Positions 5,882-13,237 of a DNA stretch of 13,354 nucleotides are shown here, piece by piece. Origin of the DNA: Candidatus Methanofilum arcanum (GTDB lineage Archaea; Halobacteriota; Methanomicrobia; Methanomicrobiales; Methanospirillaceae); contig JAITWW010000011.1 in NCBI GenBank assembly GCA_031285085.1, positions 1 through 13,354 of the forward strand, read 5' to 3'. The notes beneath the pieces are model-generated. The model saw nothing but the letters and a program-made list of their open reading frames with translations, searched no databases and had not been told where the DNA came from. Position 1 is the stretch's first letter; each line of letters opens with the position of its first letter. Both the position numbers and the translations under genes were made by a program.

Positions 5882-7321
5882 ATGATATCATATTCAAGTT
5901 ATTTTAGACGCTGGCCTCACTATTATTTCCATTATTCTGCTATCATATTCATAGCTGTCCTAGTTTTATGCTCTTTTGTATCAGCGGCTGGTAACAGCAT
6001 CGGAACTCCTGTATTTAATGATCCAGCAAATATCGGTGTTCCAGACCTTTTGCTCTCTGAGAATACAACATCTCCCCCTCGAACCGAGTACCTTGGCATG
6101 AGAGTTGACACATTCACCACTCCACACTCTGCAGTGGAGGGAAGTGTGATATCTGGTGAAGTGTCTATCATAAATACCGGGCCAACTCCTGCGTACTATG
6201 TTCAAATTGATTTTTATCTCTCACCAGATCGCGAGATAAATGAAGATGATATCTGGGTACAGCGAAAAACAGCAGCTCTTCATCCATCTGGGTTTGAAAG
6301 TCTTCTTCCCTATCGATTTTCTATTCCTTATGGACTTACAGAGCGTGAATATTATATAGGTGTGATTGTTCGCTCGTATATCTCTGGCATTTTTGTTGTG
6401 CATGATAGCACTCTTTCATCTCATACCACGAGTATCTCACGAAGTACCCGGCCCAAAAATACGGGTTTAAAGCCAGATCTAGCAGTGACTTCGATATCAT
6501 ATCCGATTGGAAATTACTCTCTTAAAACACCTCTTGAAATCCTCTATACATTAGAAAATACTGGAGGCCTTTCAAATGGTTTTTCAGTCACGTTTTATCT
6601 GTCCAAAGATCCAGAGATAACATCAAGTGATCAGTTGCTTTGGAGCGATCATTACTCGAAGGGATATGAACGCATGAATCAGACGACAACAAGCCTTTCC
6701 ATGATTCCAGACTCAATTGTCCCAGGAACGTACTATCTTGGTGCCATTGTAGATTATCAGCACCGAACAGGAGACGTACATCGCGAAAATAATAGCCTGT
6801 CTTCACAAATTCCAATCACTATTGATCCTTTTGTTCCGATTGATCAGGCTGCATTTAACCAGATGGTTGAGGCATACATTGCTGAAAAAACAAATATCTA
6901 TCGAAGTTATGTAGGTTCCCCCCCACTTACTCATACTGTGGAACTTTCCTATCTTGCAAAGATGCATGCAACTGATATGGCAACCCGTAATTATTTTAGT
7001 CATTACACTCCAGAGGGACTGAGTCCTATGGACAGAGCTCAAGCTCTTGGATTCCCAAGAGAAAAAATGGGAAAATGGGGTGTTGTTCATGAAGGGGTTG
7101 CTGAGAATATTGTAAAAATTTATGAGGGAAAAGTCGTTGGTTCTGGATATTCTGGATTTGTTGATGGAACAGATCCTGAGTCGGTTGCAACAGTCATGTT
7201 GCTTGAGTGGATCTCAAGCCCTAGCCATCATGCAACCCTGATAAATGACCGGCTTGATAGCTTTGGTATTGGTGTTGTGAAGCAGGGTTCAACATATTAT
7301 GGAGTAGTTGACTTCTTTTAA
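5882..7321 (+). CDS. Secreted protein with two CARDB-like domains and a C-terminal CAP/SCP domain
   Basis: The 479-residue protein starts with a signal peptide or anchor: basic and aromatic residues, then a hydrophobic core (about 19-35) ending in VSAAG. Two CARDB-like beta-sandwich domains follow, about 72-180 and 197-313; both contain the NTG...FYLS(P/K)D pattern and a G(.)YYxG(V/A)IV strand. The C-terminal 155 residues (about 325-479) are a CAP/SCP (YkwD-like) domain with NYFSHYTPEG (H374), GVAENI (E408), WISSPSHH (H449/H450) and a final YYGVVDFF strand. It should act outside the cell. The CARDB parts probably mediate adhesion or spacing; the biochemical role of archaeal CAP domains is unknown. 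ATG 5882 has no ribosome site and is probably leaderless. It ends 14 bases from the convergent cyaB-like gene. Confidence 0.8.
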   Translation: MISYSSYFRRWPHYYFHYSAIIFIAVLVLCSFVSAAGNSIGTPVFNDPANIGVPDLLLSENTTSPPRTEYLGMRVDTFTTPHSAVEGSVISGEVSIINTGPTPAYYVQIDFYLSPDREINEDDIWVQRKTAALHPSGFESLLPYRFSIPYGLTEREYYIGVIVRSYISGIFVVHDSTLSSHTTSISRSTRPKNTGLKPDLAVTSISYPIGNYSLKTPLEILYTLENTGGLSNGFSVTFYLSKDPEITSSDQLLWSDHYSKGYERMNQTTTSLSMIPDSIVPGTYYLGAIVDYQHRTGDVHRENNSLSSQIPITIDPFVPIDQAAFNQMVEAYIAEKTNIYRSYVGSPPLTHTVELSYLAKMHATDMATRNYFSHYTPEGLSPMDRAQALGFPREKMGKWGVVHEGVAENIVKIYEGKVVGSGYSGFVDGTDPESVATVMLLEWISSPSHHATLINDRLDSFGIGVVKQGSTYYGVVDFF

Positions 7322-7335
7322 TCCTTTTTTCATCG

Positions 7336-7884
7336 TTAGGGTGTATCTACCTCTCTCTTATGCAATATGAGTTCAAGGTATGAGTCTGATATGCTCTCTC
7401 CTGTTACTCCAATCTTTTCTGCAAGGGATGCAATTCGATTTACGGCTTCTTTTGCATCTTTTTCTTCCTCACAAACAAGTTCAATCTCTACAAAAGTTCC
7501 AAGCCCGCTGACATCATCGAGAGCAATTGAAAAGTCTTCAAAAACATAATAATCGCGCTCTTTATTGACTTCTGCAACAGGAATAAAGCCGAGATGAGTG
7601 AAAATTTCATGTGCTGTTTCTTTTGCTTCAACAGATAGATTGTATTCCTTTCGAACTTTGGATCCACAAATGATCTCTCTTTTTCCTTTGTATGTGAGGG
7701 TTACCCCATTTGATGTTGTTCGGAGCCGAAGTGCCTCATCAGTCTCTCCAAAATCACGGTGGGGTGCATTGTAATACATGTCTTGCTCTGTGAGGTGTTC
7801 GCTGTGTGAAGCTCCGATTTGGTCAAGTTTGCTACGAACTGGAGCAAGGTTTGGAACTTTAACTTTGATTTCAATCTCTAACAT
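7336..7884 (-). CDS. CYTH-domain protein, class IV adenylate cyclase (CyaB) type
   Basis: The 182-residue protein is one CYTH domain. The signature ExExK is at residues 3-7 (EIEIK) right after the start. Charged residues expected in the tunnel follow: LRLR (about 52-55), LTYKGKR, NKERDYYVF, DDVSGLGTFVEIE and a final SDSYLELIL. This layout fits the CyaB subfamily. The family binds triphosphate substrates with divalent metals and includes adenylate cyclases and thiamine-triphosphatases; which activity applies here cannot be read from the sequence. Length is normal. It is divergent from the FKBP gene with only 39 bases between starts. A TATA-like TATTAAAG (minus strand, 7916-7923) would give a very short leader. 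Confidence 0.8.
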   Translation of the reverse strand: MLEIEIKVKVPNLAPVRSKLDQIGASHSEHLTEQDMYYNAPHRDFGETDEALRLRTTSNGVTLTYKGKREIICGSKVRKEYNLSVEAKETAHEIFTHLGFIPVAEVNKERDYYVFEDFSIALDDVSGLGTFVEIELVCEEEKDAKEAVNRIASLAEKIGVTGESISDSYLELILHKREVDTP

Positions 7885-7893
7885 AATGCCACT

Positions 7894-7923
7894 TCATTTA
7901 TCTGTGTGGCATTCTACTTTAAT
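7894..7923. promoter_or_regulatory. Overlapping divergent promoters of the cyaB-like and FKBP genes
   Basis: Only 39 bases separate the two ATG codons. For the plus gene, TTTATCTG (7897-7904) is about 20-27 bases before ATG 7924. For the minus gene, TATTAAAG read from 7923 to 7916 is 32-39 bases before ATG 7884. Neither gene has a clear ribosome site, so both mRNAs are probably nearly leaderless. The two boxes are so close that one factor could control both genes. This is inference. Confidence 0.35.
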
Positions 7924-8772
7924 ATGGATACAATGGCAATTGAGGTTGGCGATATAATTACCATCAGCTATGTTGAACGCTGTGATGGAATAGTCACTGC
8001 AACTAATATTGAGCAAGTTGCAAAGGACAATGATATGTATGATGAAGATACTGATTTCACCCCCCTTATTATCAGTGTTGGACGTGGTTCCCTTACACAA
8101 GGTCTGCATGATGAGCTTGTTGGAAAAGAGGTTGGTGCAAAGGGAACCGTGCTTGTTCCTGCTGAAAAAGCATATGGAGAACGAAATAGGGATAAAATAC
8201 AATCAGTAGAGAAAAAACTGTTTGAAAAAGGTACCACGGTTGGCAGTTATGTTCGTCATCCACGGCATGGGACTGGACTCATTGTCAACAAAATTGGACA
8301 AAAATATGTTGTTGATTTCAATGGGATCTATGCAGGCAGAGATATTGAATATGAGTATGAGATTCACGAGAGTATTACGGATCCAGCTGAGCAATTCACT
8401 AAAACGTTGAACCATCTCTTAGGTGGCACAGATACTGAGTATGATGCTACATTTGAAGATGGAAAAGGAACTATCATGTTACAGGTTCCTCTAGGAACTG
8501 TAGATTCGTGGAATAAAACAAAAGGAGTTCTTATCTGGGAGCTGTTTGGAAGACTTTCATCCCTTGAAAAGCTTCAATTCTGTGAAGATTTTGAAAACTT
8601 CTTCAATTTCAAGCCATCTTCTGTTATGGAATCGTTTGATGACGATGATGATGGGGTAGATTTTGATTCTGATACTGATTCCGATGCCTTTTTAGACTCT
8701 TATTTAAATTCTGATTCTGACTCCGATTCTGACTCCGATTCTGACTTAGATTCCGATTCTAAATCTATATAG
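7924..8772 (+). CDS. FKBP-type peptidyl-prolyl cis-trans isomerase with acidic Ser-Asp tail
   Basis: A 282-residue SlyD/FKBP26-type isomerase and chaperone, probably cytoplasmic. From ATG 7924 the FKBP fold begins at AIEVGDIITISY (about 5-16), continues with GLHDELVGKEVGAKG (about 60-74) and AEKAYGERN (about 80-88), carries the inserted IF chaperone domain (about 88-132) and ends with AGRDIEYEYEI (about 137-147). A second domain of about 90 residues follows, as in long archaeal FKBPs. The last 45 residues are extremely acidic, with DDDDDG and an (SD)n repeat. The IF domain and tail are not typical of short FKBPs. A GTG at 7906 would add six residues; ATG 7924 fits the promoter better. The tail sits on 12-bp DNA repeats. 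Confidence 0.85.
   Translation: MDTMAIEVGDIITISYVERCDGIVTATNIEQVAKDNDMYDEDTDFTPLIISVGRGSLTQGLHDELVGKEVGAKGTVLVPAEKAYGERNRDKIQSVEKKLFEKGTTVGSYVRHPRHGTGLIVNKIGQKYVVDFNGIYAGRDIEYEYEIHESITDPAEQFTKTLNHLLGGTDTEYDATFEDGKGTIMLQVPLGTVDSWNKTKGVLIWELFGRLSSLEKLQFCEDFENFFNFKPSSVMESFDDDDDGVDFDSDTDSDAFLDSYLNSDSDSDSDSDSDLDSDSKSI
8713..8760 (+). repeat. Tandem 12-bp repeat encoding the Ser-Asp tail
   Basis: Four contiguous 12-base units start with GATTCTGACTCC (8713-8724), repeat it exactly (8725-8736), then degenerate to GATTCTGACTTA and GATTCCGATTCT. Each unit adds Asp-Ser-Asp-Ser, so copy number could change without a frameshift. Further imperfect units lie upstream at about 8665-8686. Confidence 0.75.
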
Positions 8773-9282
8773 GAAATTATACCTTTTTCAATACTTAAAT
8801 TCTATTTTTTAAAAATAATGATCTGTTAATTAAAAAAATTATCTCTAGATATTAAATAAAATCATTCCAACCACGGAATTCGATTTTGAACCGGGTAGTG
8901 GAGAAATAGGGAGCTTTCAGCTTTAAAGAGGGAAGCTTACACATAATCTGTGATTCTATTGATTTTTTTCATAGTGTTACCTTATCATCTCTTTCATGGC
9001 TTTCAAAAATTGATTTCAGTGCGTGTGTATGGCGTTTGTTTCGTTACTGGTGTATTTATTTTGTTGTTGTTATATATCAAAAAGTTAGATTCGCGAAGAA
9101 AAGAGTGTAATATGCATGTTTCAGAGTCAAATAAAATGAGAACGTTTTTTTGAAACCTTGCATGTGGTGATATGGTATGGGTAAAATAGATGGAGAAGGA
9201 GCCAAAATGTCTTTATTTTTTGAAAAGGTGATGAGTTGCACCACTACAGCAGTCTTATAGAGAGTTCTTACAACGCTGAACT
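8773..9282. other. Intergenic region with no convincing gene
   Basis: It begins with T-rich DNA that probably ends the FKBP transcript (ACCTTTTTC, CTATTTTTT). Near 8875-8940 there is a short, more G+C-rich stretch with AGCTT (8911-8915) and AAGCT (8933-8937) arms. I see no tRNA, repeat array or large ORF. Two small ORFs (8950-9153 and 9207-9260) are listed or discussed separately. Confidence 0.4.
8950..9153 (+). CDS. Possible 67-residue membrane protein, doubtful
   Basis: A GTG-initiated frame of 67 codons encodes two hydrophobic segments, about residues 2-16 (ILLIFFIVL...) and 27-43 (VYGVCFVTGVFILLLLYI), followed by a basic, polar C-terminus. That is a reasonable plan for a small two-helix membrane protein. 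Against it are the GTG start without a ribosome site at the right distance and the ease with which T-rich DNA yields hydrophobic frames. Confidence 0.25.
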   Translation: MILLIFFIVLPYHLFHGFQKLISVRVYGVCFVTGVFILLLLYIKKLDSRRKECNMHVSESNKMRTFF

Positions 9283-9291
9283 TTTTATGCT
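9283..9291 (+). promoter_or_regulatory. Probable TATA box of the DUF5806-like gene
   Basis: A TTTTTATG-type box lies 25-33 bases before ATG 9316, the distance expected for a leaderless transcript. The ATG has no ribosome site. Confidence 0.35.
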
Positions 9292-9315
9292 TATCTGCAT
9301 AATGTACACTTATCA

Positions 9316-9918
9316 ATGGTAATGCATTCTTACTCTCATGATCCAACGAAGTATCATAAGTTTGTGAAGGTTGATGGAGCGCAGTATGATCAGGTGAACC
9401 GATTTCTTCGTAAACGTACGTTTATAACTGCACGAGAGTGGGCGATCTCCCGTTTATGCGCTGATTTCCAAACCTCTTCAGGGGCAGAGATGACATATAT
9501 CGGAAAAAATCTTCCACAACTTGTACCATTTATGACCGATACCTACTCTCCCCAAGCAGTGAATCAAGCCCGGGTGTCTTTTAAAAAGAAGGTGAGCAAG
9601 GCAGGGGCTACTTTTTTGTACGGGGCTATGTGCGGATTTTATACTCCAAGTGAGCTTGATGATCTCTTATTTGAAGCAAGTGAGGTCGCAAGATTTTTGC
9701 TTGAGATTGAGAGTACAGACATTGATATTGATGCAGAGCTTGAGGTTGAGGATAGGGTAACGGATATCATGCGGCAGGTTGCAGAGGCATCAGCACGCCT
9801 TTTAAAGGAGCGAGAGATACAACGGGAGGAAAAGGAGATGTCAAAGAAGTCATCAGAGTTGAAATCACCGGATTTTGATGTCGAGGAATCACAGGACATT
9901 ATGCAACATGAAGAGTAG
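9316..9918 (+). CDS. DUF5806-like protein of unknown function
   Basis: A 200-residue soluble protein without signal peptide or membrane segment. The first ~140 residues match my memory of DUF5806, shared by haloarchaea and methanogens: HDPTKYHKFVKVDGAQYDQVNRFL, then ITAREWAISRLCADF (about 37-51), GKNLPQLVPFMTDTYSPQAVN (about 63-83) and AGATFLYGAMCGFYTPSELDDLL (about 96-118). The last ~60 residues are a highly charged, probably coiled and partly disordered tail, rich in Glu, Lys and Ser. Helical content and the REWAISRLCADF block could suit nucleic-acid or protein binding, but no function is known to me. It lies 64 bases before glmM on the same strand and may be co-transcribed. Confidence 0.7.
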   Translation: MVMHSYSHDPTKYHKFVKVDGAQYDQVNRFLRKRTFITAREWAISRLCADFQTSSGAEMTYIGKNLPQLVPFMTDTYSPQAVNQARVSFKKKVSKAGATFLYGAMCGFYTPSELDDLLFEASEVARFLLEIESTDIDIDAELEVEDRVTDIMRQVAEASARLLKEREIQREEKEMSKKSSELKSPDFDVEESQDIMQHEE

Positions 9919-9968
9919 CTCATGAGTAATGCATGAAAGTTGTACGCATAGGAAGAAGAGATAAAAGA

Positions 9969-9974
9969 AGAGGG
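9969..9974 (+). promoter_or_regulatory. Ribosome binding site of glmM
   Basis: AGAGGG precedes ATG 9983 with an eight-base spacer. It fixes the start and, unlike the leaderless upstream gene, suggests translation from within a longer mRNA. Confidence 0.5.
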
Positions 9975-9982
9975 ATGGTTGT

Positions 9983-11353
9983 ATGACTGATACAGATAAA
10001 AAACAGTTATTTGGAACAAATGGCGTCCGTGGGATTGTTGGCGAACTCATGACCCCTGAGTTTGTTATGAAAGTTGGCTTGGCTCTTGGTTCGATTCGTC
10101 CAGGAACGATTGCAGTTGGAAGAGATACTCGAACATCTGGCCCTGCATTTGTCTCTGCTGTGAAAGCAGGACTGATGGCTGTTGGATGCGATGTTGTTGA
10201 TTGTGGTGTGCTTCCAACCCCTGCTCTTCAGTACCTGGTGAAGACAAATCCTTCATATCATGCGGGTGTTGTGATCACTGCTTCCCATAATCCTCGTGAA
10301 TATAATGGGGTAAAAGCAATCGACACCGATGGTACAGAGATGGCAGATGCTGAGTCGATCTTGATTGAACAGCGAATCTTTACAGATACCTATCATACTG
10401 CAACATGGGAGAATATCGGCACAGAGCGTTTTGATCCTAATGTTGTTTTCACCTATGTTGACTCGATTGTTTCCCAATTTCCAAAGGATCTCGGAAAAGG
10501 GATGACCGTTGTTATAGATGCAGGATGTGGTGCAGCACATGCCACAACGGCAGCGATCTTAGGTGGTCTTGGATGTCGTGTTATTACGTTAAACGCTCAT
10601 CCAGATGGTTATTTTCCAGCGCGTGCACCAGAACCATCTACTGAGGGCCTAAAGCCACTTTCAGATCTTGTACTGGAAGTAAAAGCAGATTTTGGCGTGG
10701 CCCATGATGGAGATGCAGATCGTTGTGTATTTGTTGATGATAAAGGAAGGTTTATCGAGGAAAATCGAGAGTTTGCATTAATTGAGGATGCAGTGTGTCA
10801 AAGGGATGGGAAAAGTGGCGTCATTGTTACACCTGTAAGTAGCTCTCGTATATTTGAGACTATTGCAGAGAAATATTCCAGTACTGTTGAGTACACGATG
10901 GTTGGAAGTATCTATGTTGCACGCAGGATGCTTGAGTTGATTGAGTCAGGCACACATGTGATATTTGGAGGTGAAGGAAATGGTGGGCTCATCTATCCAT
11001 GGCATCAGTTTTGTAGAGATGGAGGGATGACTGCTGCTATGATGGTTTCTCTGCTTGCACAGAAAAAGCAGCCACTTTTTACACTTGTTGATTCCCTTCC
11101 TCCTTCCTATATGCTGACATATAAGTACAAAACAGACAAAGCTCCCGAGATCCTTGCTGCTCTCCGGGCTGCATTTGCAAATGAGTTGCTGAATGATATT
11201 GATGGACTGCGTATCGATAGAGATGATTGTTGGGCATTAGTTCGCCCATCTGGAACAGAGCCAATTGTCCGCTTGTATGTGGAGTCTCCTTCGCTTGAAA
11301 TAGCAGAACAGTTCAGTGCAGAAGTAAAAGCGGTATTTGAGTCCCTCATATAA
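9983..11353 (+). CDS. glmM: Phosphoglucosamine mutase (archaeal GlmM type)
   Basis: This alpha-D-phosphohexomutase interconverts glucosamine-6-phosphate and glucosamine-1-phosphate, the step before UDP-GlcNAc, which feeds surface glycans and protein N-glycosylation. All four catalytic blocks are intact in 456 residues: the phosphoserine loop TASHNP with S101, the Mg-binding loop DGDADR (242-247), the sugar-specificity loop GEGNGG (330-335) and the phosphate-binding loop RPSGTEP (421-427). The N-terminus LFGTNGVRG is typical, and the length is normal for the archaeal enzyme. ATG 9983 is supported by AGAGGG. Phosphomannomutase or phosphoglucomutase activity is possible in archaeal relatives, and the motifs alone do not exclude it. 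Confidence 0.88.
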   Translation: MTDTDKKQLFGTNGVRGIVGELMTPEFVMKVGLALGSIRPGTIAVGRDTRTSGPAFVSAVKAGLMAVGCDVVDCGVLPTPALQYLVKTNPSYHAGVVITASHNPREYNGVKAIDTDGTEMADAESILIEQRIFTDTYHTATWENIGTERFDPNVVFTYVDSIVSQFPKDLGKGMTVVIDAGCGAAHATTAAILGGLGCRVITLNAHPDGYFPARAPEPSTEGLKPLSDLVLEVKADFGVAHDGDADRCVFVDDKGRFIEENREFALIEDAVCQRDGKSGVIVTPVSSSRIFETIAEKYSSTVEYTMVGSIYVARRMLELIESGTHVIFGGEGNGGLIYPWHQFCRDGGMTAAMMVSLLAQKKQPLFTLVDSLPPSYMLTYKYKTDKAPEILAALRAAFANELLNDIDGLRIDRDDCWALVRPSGTEPIVRLYVESPSLEIAEQFSAEVKAVFESLI

Positions 11354-11573
11354 CAGTATTACACAACGAAACCCTCTTTTTTGAGTCATGTGTCTAACTA
11401 TACTGTTTCTACAACACGCAATAAAATTAGATAAATAGTATTTATTTATATAAAATATATTTTAGATCAAATGTATGTTAAATAGCATAACTTCATGGTT
11501 TCACTTGTAAAAATTGCTGTATTATGAATACACTTTTCACACACATACAGGGGCTAGAGCAAGGAGCTATACC
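11354..11573. other. AT-rich gap between glmM and the PKD gene
   Basis: The start contains CCCTCTTTTTTGAG (about 11373-11386), a likely oligo-T terminator for glmM. The remainder is AT-rich with runs such as ATTTATTTATATAAAATATA (about 11440-11459). I see no RNA gene or ORF of note. Confidence 0.4.
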
Positions 11574-11583
11574 TTTTATATAA
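11574..11583 (+). promoter_or_regulatory. TATA box of the pilin-like/PKD gene
   Basis: TTTTATATAA is a strong archaeal TATA box. Transcription should start near 11603-11608, either leaderless at ATG 11608 or with a ~45-base leader to ATG 11653. Confidence 0.5.
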
Positions 11584-11652
11584 CGATATCATAATGAATA
11601 ATGTGTCATGGCGTCAGGCAGGATCCCTGTTGGTCATGAGAAGGTGGTTCGT

Positions 11653-13032
11653 ATGAGTGATGAGGAAAAAAAGATAAATATAAAAACAATTCGATATGCT
11701 ACAATTGGAGTGATTGCAGTAATTATAGTATTAGCACTAATCTTGCTAATTTTGACATATCTTGGAGGGACTGCTCCCATCGTTTTGGAGTCACAAGCAT
11801 CAATCCGCATCGATGCAGATGGTGACACGGTGTATGTATATCATGAAGGGGGAGATGTGCTTGACATGAATAACATCTTGGTTTCAATTGATGGATTCAC
11901 TATTGGAGCTGAGCGAGTTAGATTGATTTCCAGCAGAGGGCTCGATTTCATCCCAGGTGATGTGATGAGTATTGAAACCTCTGGATATGATCGGCCAAGT
12001 ACATTGGTACTATGGTATAATGATGTAAAAGGCAAAAATGAACTCGCAAGAGCTGAGCTGGCACCACCATCAACAATAGCAATAACAGTAACTCCAACAC
12101 AGACAGCTGACAGCACAAACACATCCTCAGTAGAAACAAGCATAATAATTCCAGATGTTACACAAATCATGGTACATGAGCAGGAATCTGCTGATGATTC
12201 CAAAACAGGTGTTGTTCAGATATGGCCATTAGAACCAGAAGTAACACCAATACCAACACTTGAGCCACCAGTGAGTACTATTACCTTTGAAATATCAACA
12301 AACTCAGGTGAGCAACCACTTGTGGTGCAGTTCAAAGATACCACGGAAGAATGTGTTGTTAGCCGTCTCTTTGAGTTTGGAGATGGGACAGAGTCTACTG
12401 ACCGGTTTACTTCACATACATATGTATATCCAGGAACATACACAGCAACTCTTTCTGTGACATTTTGTAATGGATATGAAAGTCCCTCGGCATTTGAAGA
12501 GATTCATGTAGATCCAATAACACGTGAAGATGGTTATATCACTGGCTTTAGAACTGCTACCATTTTACCTGGAGGAACGCTGCATTTCACTTCGCAAAAT
12601 AATGTAGATCTGCGAGTAGGGGGAAAACTGTACGCATTAAAGAAAAATGATGTTGTCAAAATTGAGCTGAGCTCTCGTGGGCAAGGAGCAATAACAATCA
12701 TTGACAATCTCATTATTGATTTGGTGCTTCCAGAATCAGTTCTCTCTATCAATGGAGAAGAGATTGCACAGGGAAGTATTACTCAAACCAATGGTATCTC
12801 GTTCTTAAACCTTGCAGTATCTGAACTCTCACTCCATATATCTCCTGGGCAAAGTGATGAAATAAATGGAGTCATAAGCGGCAATAATGTAATCTCCCCA
12901 AATACGGTGTATGGGTACGTTATTCAAAATATTGGGCCTGATTCTATGGGTAAAATGATTGTAAATGCAAAAGAGCAAAGATTTTCACTTCAGGCAGGGA
13001 TAAAAGGAATAACTCAGATTATGTCTGGGTAA
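11653..13032 (+). CDS. Membrane-anchored surface protein with pilin-like and PKD domains
   Basis: From ATG 11653 the protein has 459 residues: a short charged cytoplasmic N-terminus, one membrane helix (about 17-38), then an extracellular part. Residues about 50-137 resemble the region after the helix in archaeal type IV pilin-like proteins, with the characteristic YHEGGDVL and VSIDGFTIG. A Thr/Ser/Pro-rich linker (about 138-210) leads to a PKD domain (about 212-288) with FEFGDG and HTYVYPGTYTATLSV. The C-terminal ~170 residues are beta-rich and unassigned. No class III (pilin) signal sequence is visible, so polymerisation is doubtful. ATG 11653 is preferred for its AAGGTGG site five bases upstream; ATG 11608 would add 15 residues and start a leaderless mRNA. 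It may bind surfaces or other cell-wall proteins. Confidence 0.7.
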   Translation: MSDEEKKINIKTIRYATIGVIAVIIVLALILLILTYLGGTAPIVLESQASIRIDADGDTVYVYHEGGDVLDMNNILVSIDGFTIGAERVRLISSRGLDFIPGDVMSIETSGYDRPSTLVLWYNDVKGKNELARAELAPPSTIAITVTPTQTADSTNTSSVETSIIIPDVTQIMVHEQESADDSKTGVVQIWPLEPEVTPIPTLEPPVSTITFEISTNSGEQPLVVQFKDTTEECVVSRLFEFGDGTESTDRFTSHTYVYPGTYTATLSVTFCNGYESPSAFEEIHVDPITREDGYITGFRTATILPGGTLHFTSQNNVDLRVGGKLYALKKNDVVKIELSSRGQGAITIIDNLIIDLVLPESVLSINGEEIAQGSITQTNGISFLNLAVSELSLHISPGQSDEINGVISGNNVISPNTVYGYVIQNIGPDSMGKMIVNAKEQRFSLQAGIKGITQIMSG

Positions 13033-13072
13033 GTTTTCTGCGTTAAATAGTAAAATATATTTATTTTTCACT
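13033..13072. terminator. A/T-rich gap between convergent genes
   Basis: The PKD gene and the minus-strand thiF-like gene end 40 bases apart. The gap has TTTATTTTTC on the plus strand, suitable for oligo-T termination. Confidence 0.35.
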
Positions 13073-13237
13073 TTAAATTATTTCATTTTCTACTGTATTC
13101 TCATCCCCACATACAGGACATTTGGGATTTCTCTCGACAATACACTTTTCAAGTGTTAGTGTTATGCCATCCCACAGAATAAGAACCCCTGGGGTTACAT
13201 TCTTGATCTTGACAAGAAATTTTATCGCCTCATTTGC
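13073..13237 (-). CDS. C-terminal fragment of a ThiF/MoeB/HesA-type E1-like enzyme
   Basis: Read on the minus strand, 54 codons from 13237 to TAA at 13073-13075 give ANEAIKFLVKI, then VLILWDG, and CPVCGDEN near the end. This is the C-terminus of E1-like adenylyltransferases (ThiF/MoeB/HesA), which activate sulfur-carrier proteins; CPVC is the second half of their structural zinc site. Upstream on this strand the gene does not continue: after 13237 the sequence no longer resembles the family and meets TGA within 14 codons. The missing part appears on the opposite strand at 13239-13354. Which carrier protein or pathway it serves cannot be told. Confidence 0.75.
   Translation of the reverse strand, partial: ANEAIKFLVKIKNVTPGVLILWDGITLTLEKCIVERNPKCPVCGDENTVENEII

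Noticed and set aside
7906..7923. GTG start for the FKBP gene
   Set aside because: It leaves almost no room for the promoter, has no ribosome site, and the added residues MAFYFN are not part of the FKBP fold.
9077..9346. 89-codon minus-strand frame overlapping the DUF5806-like start
   Set aside because: It overlaps the well-supported start and promoter of the opposite gene, and its product shows no domain features.
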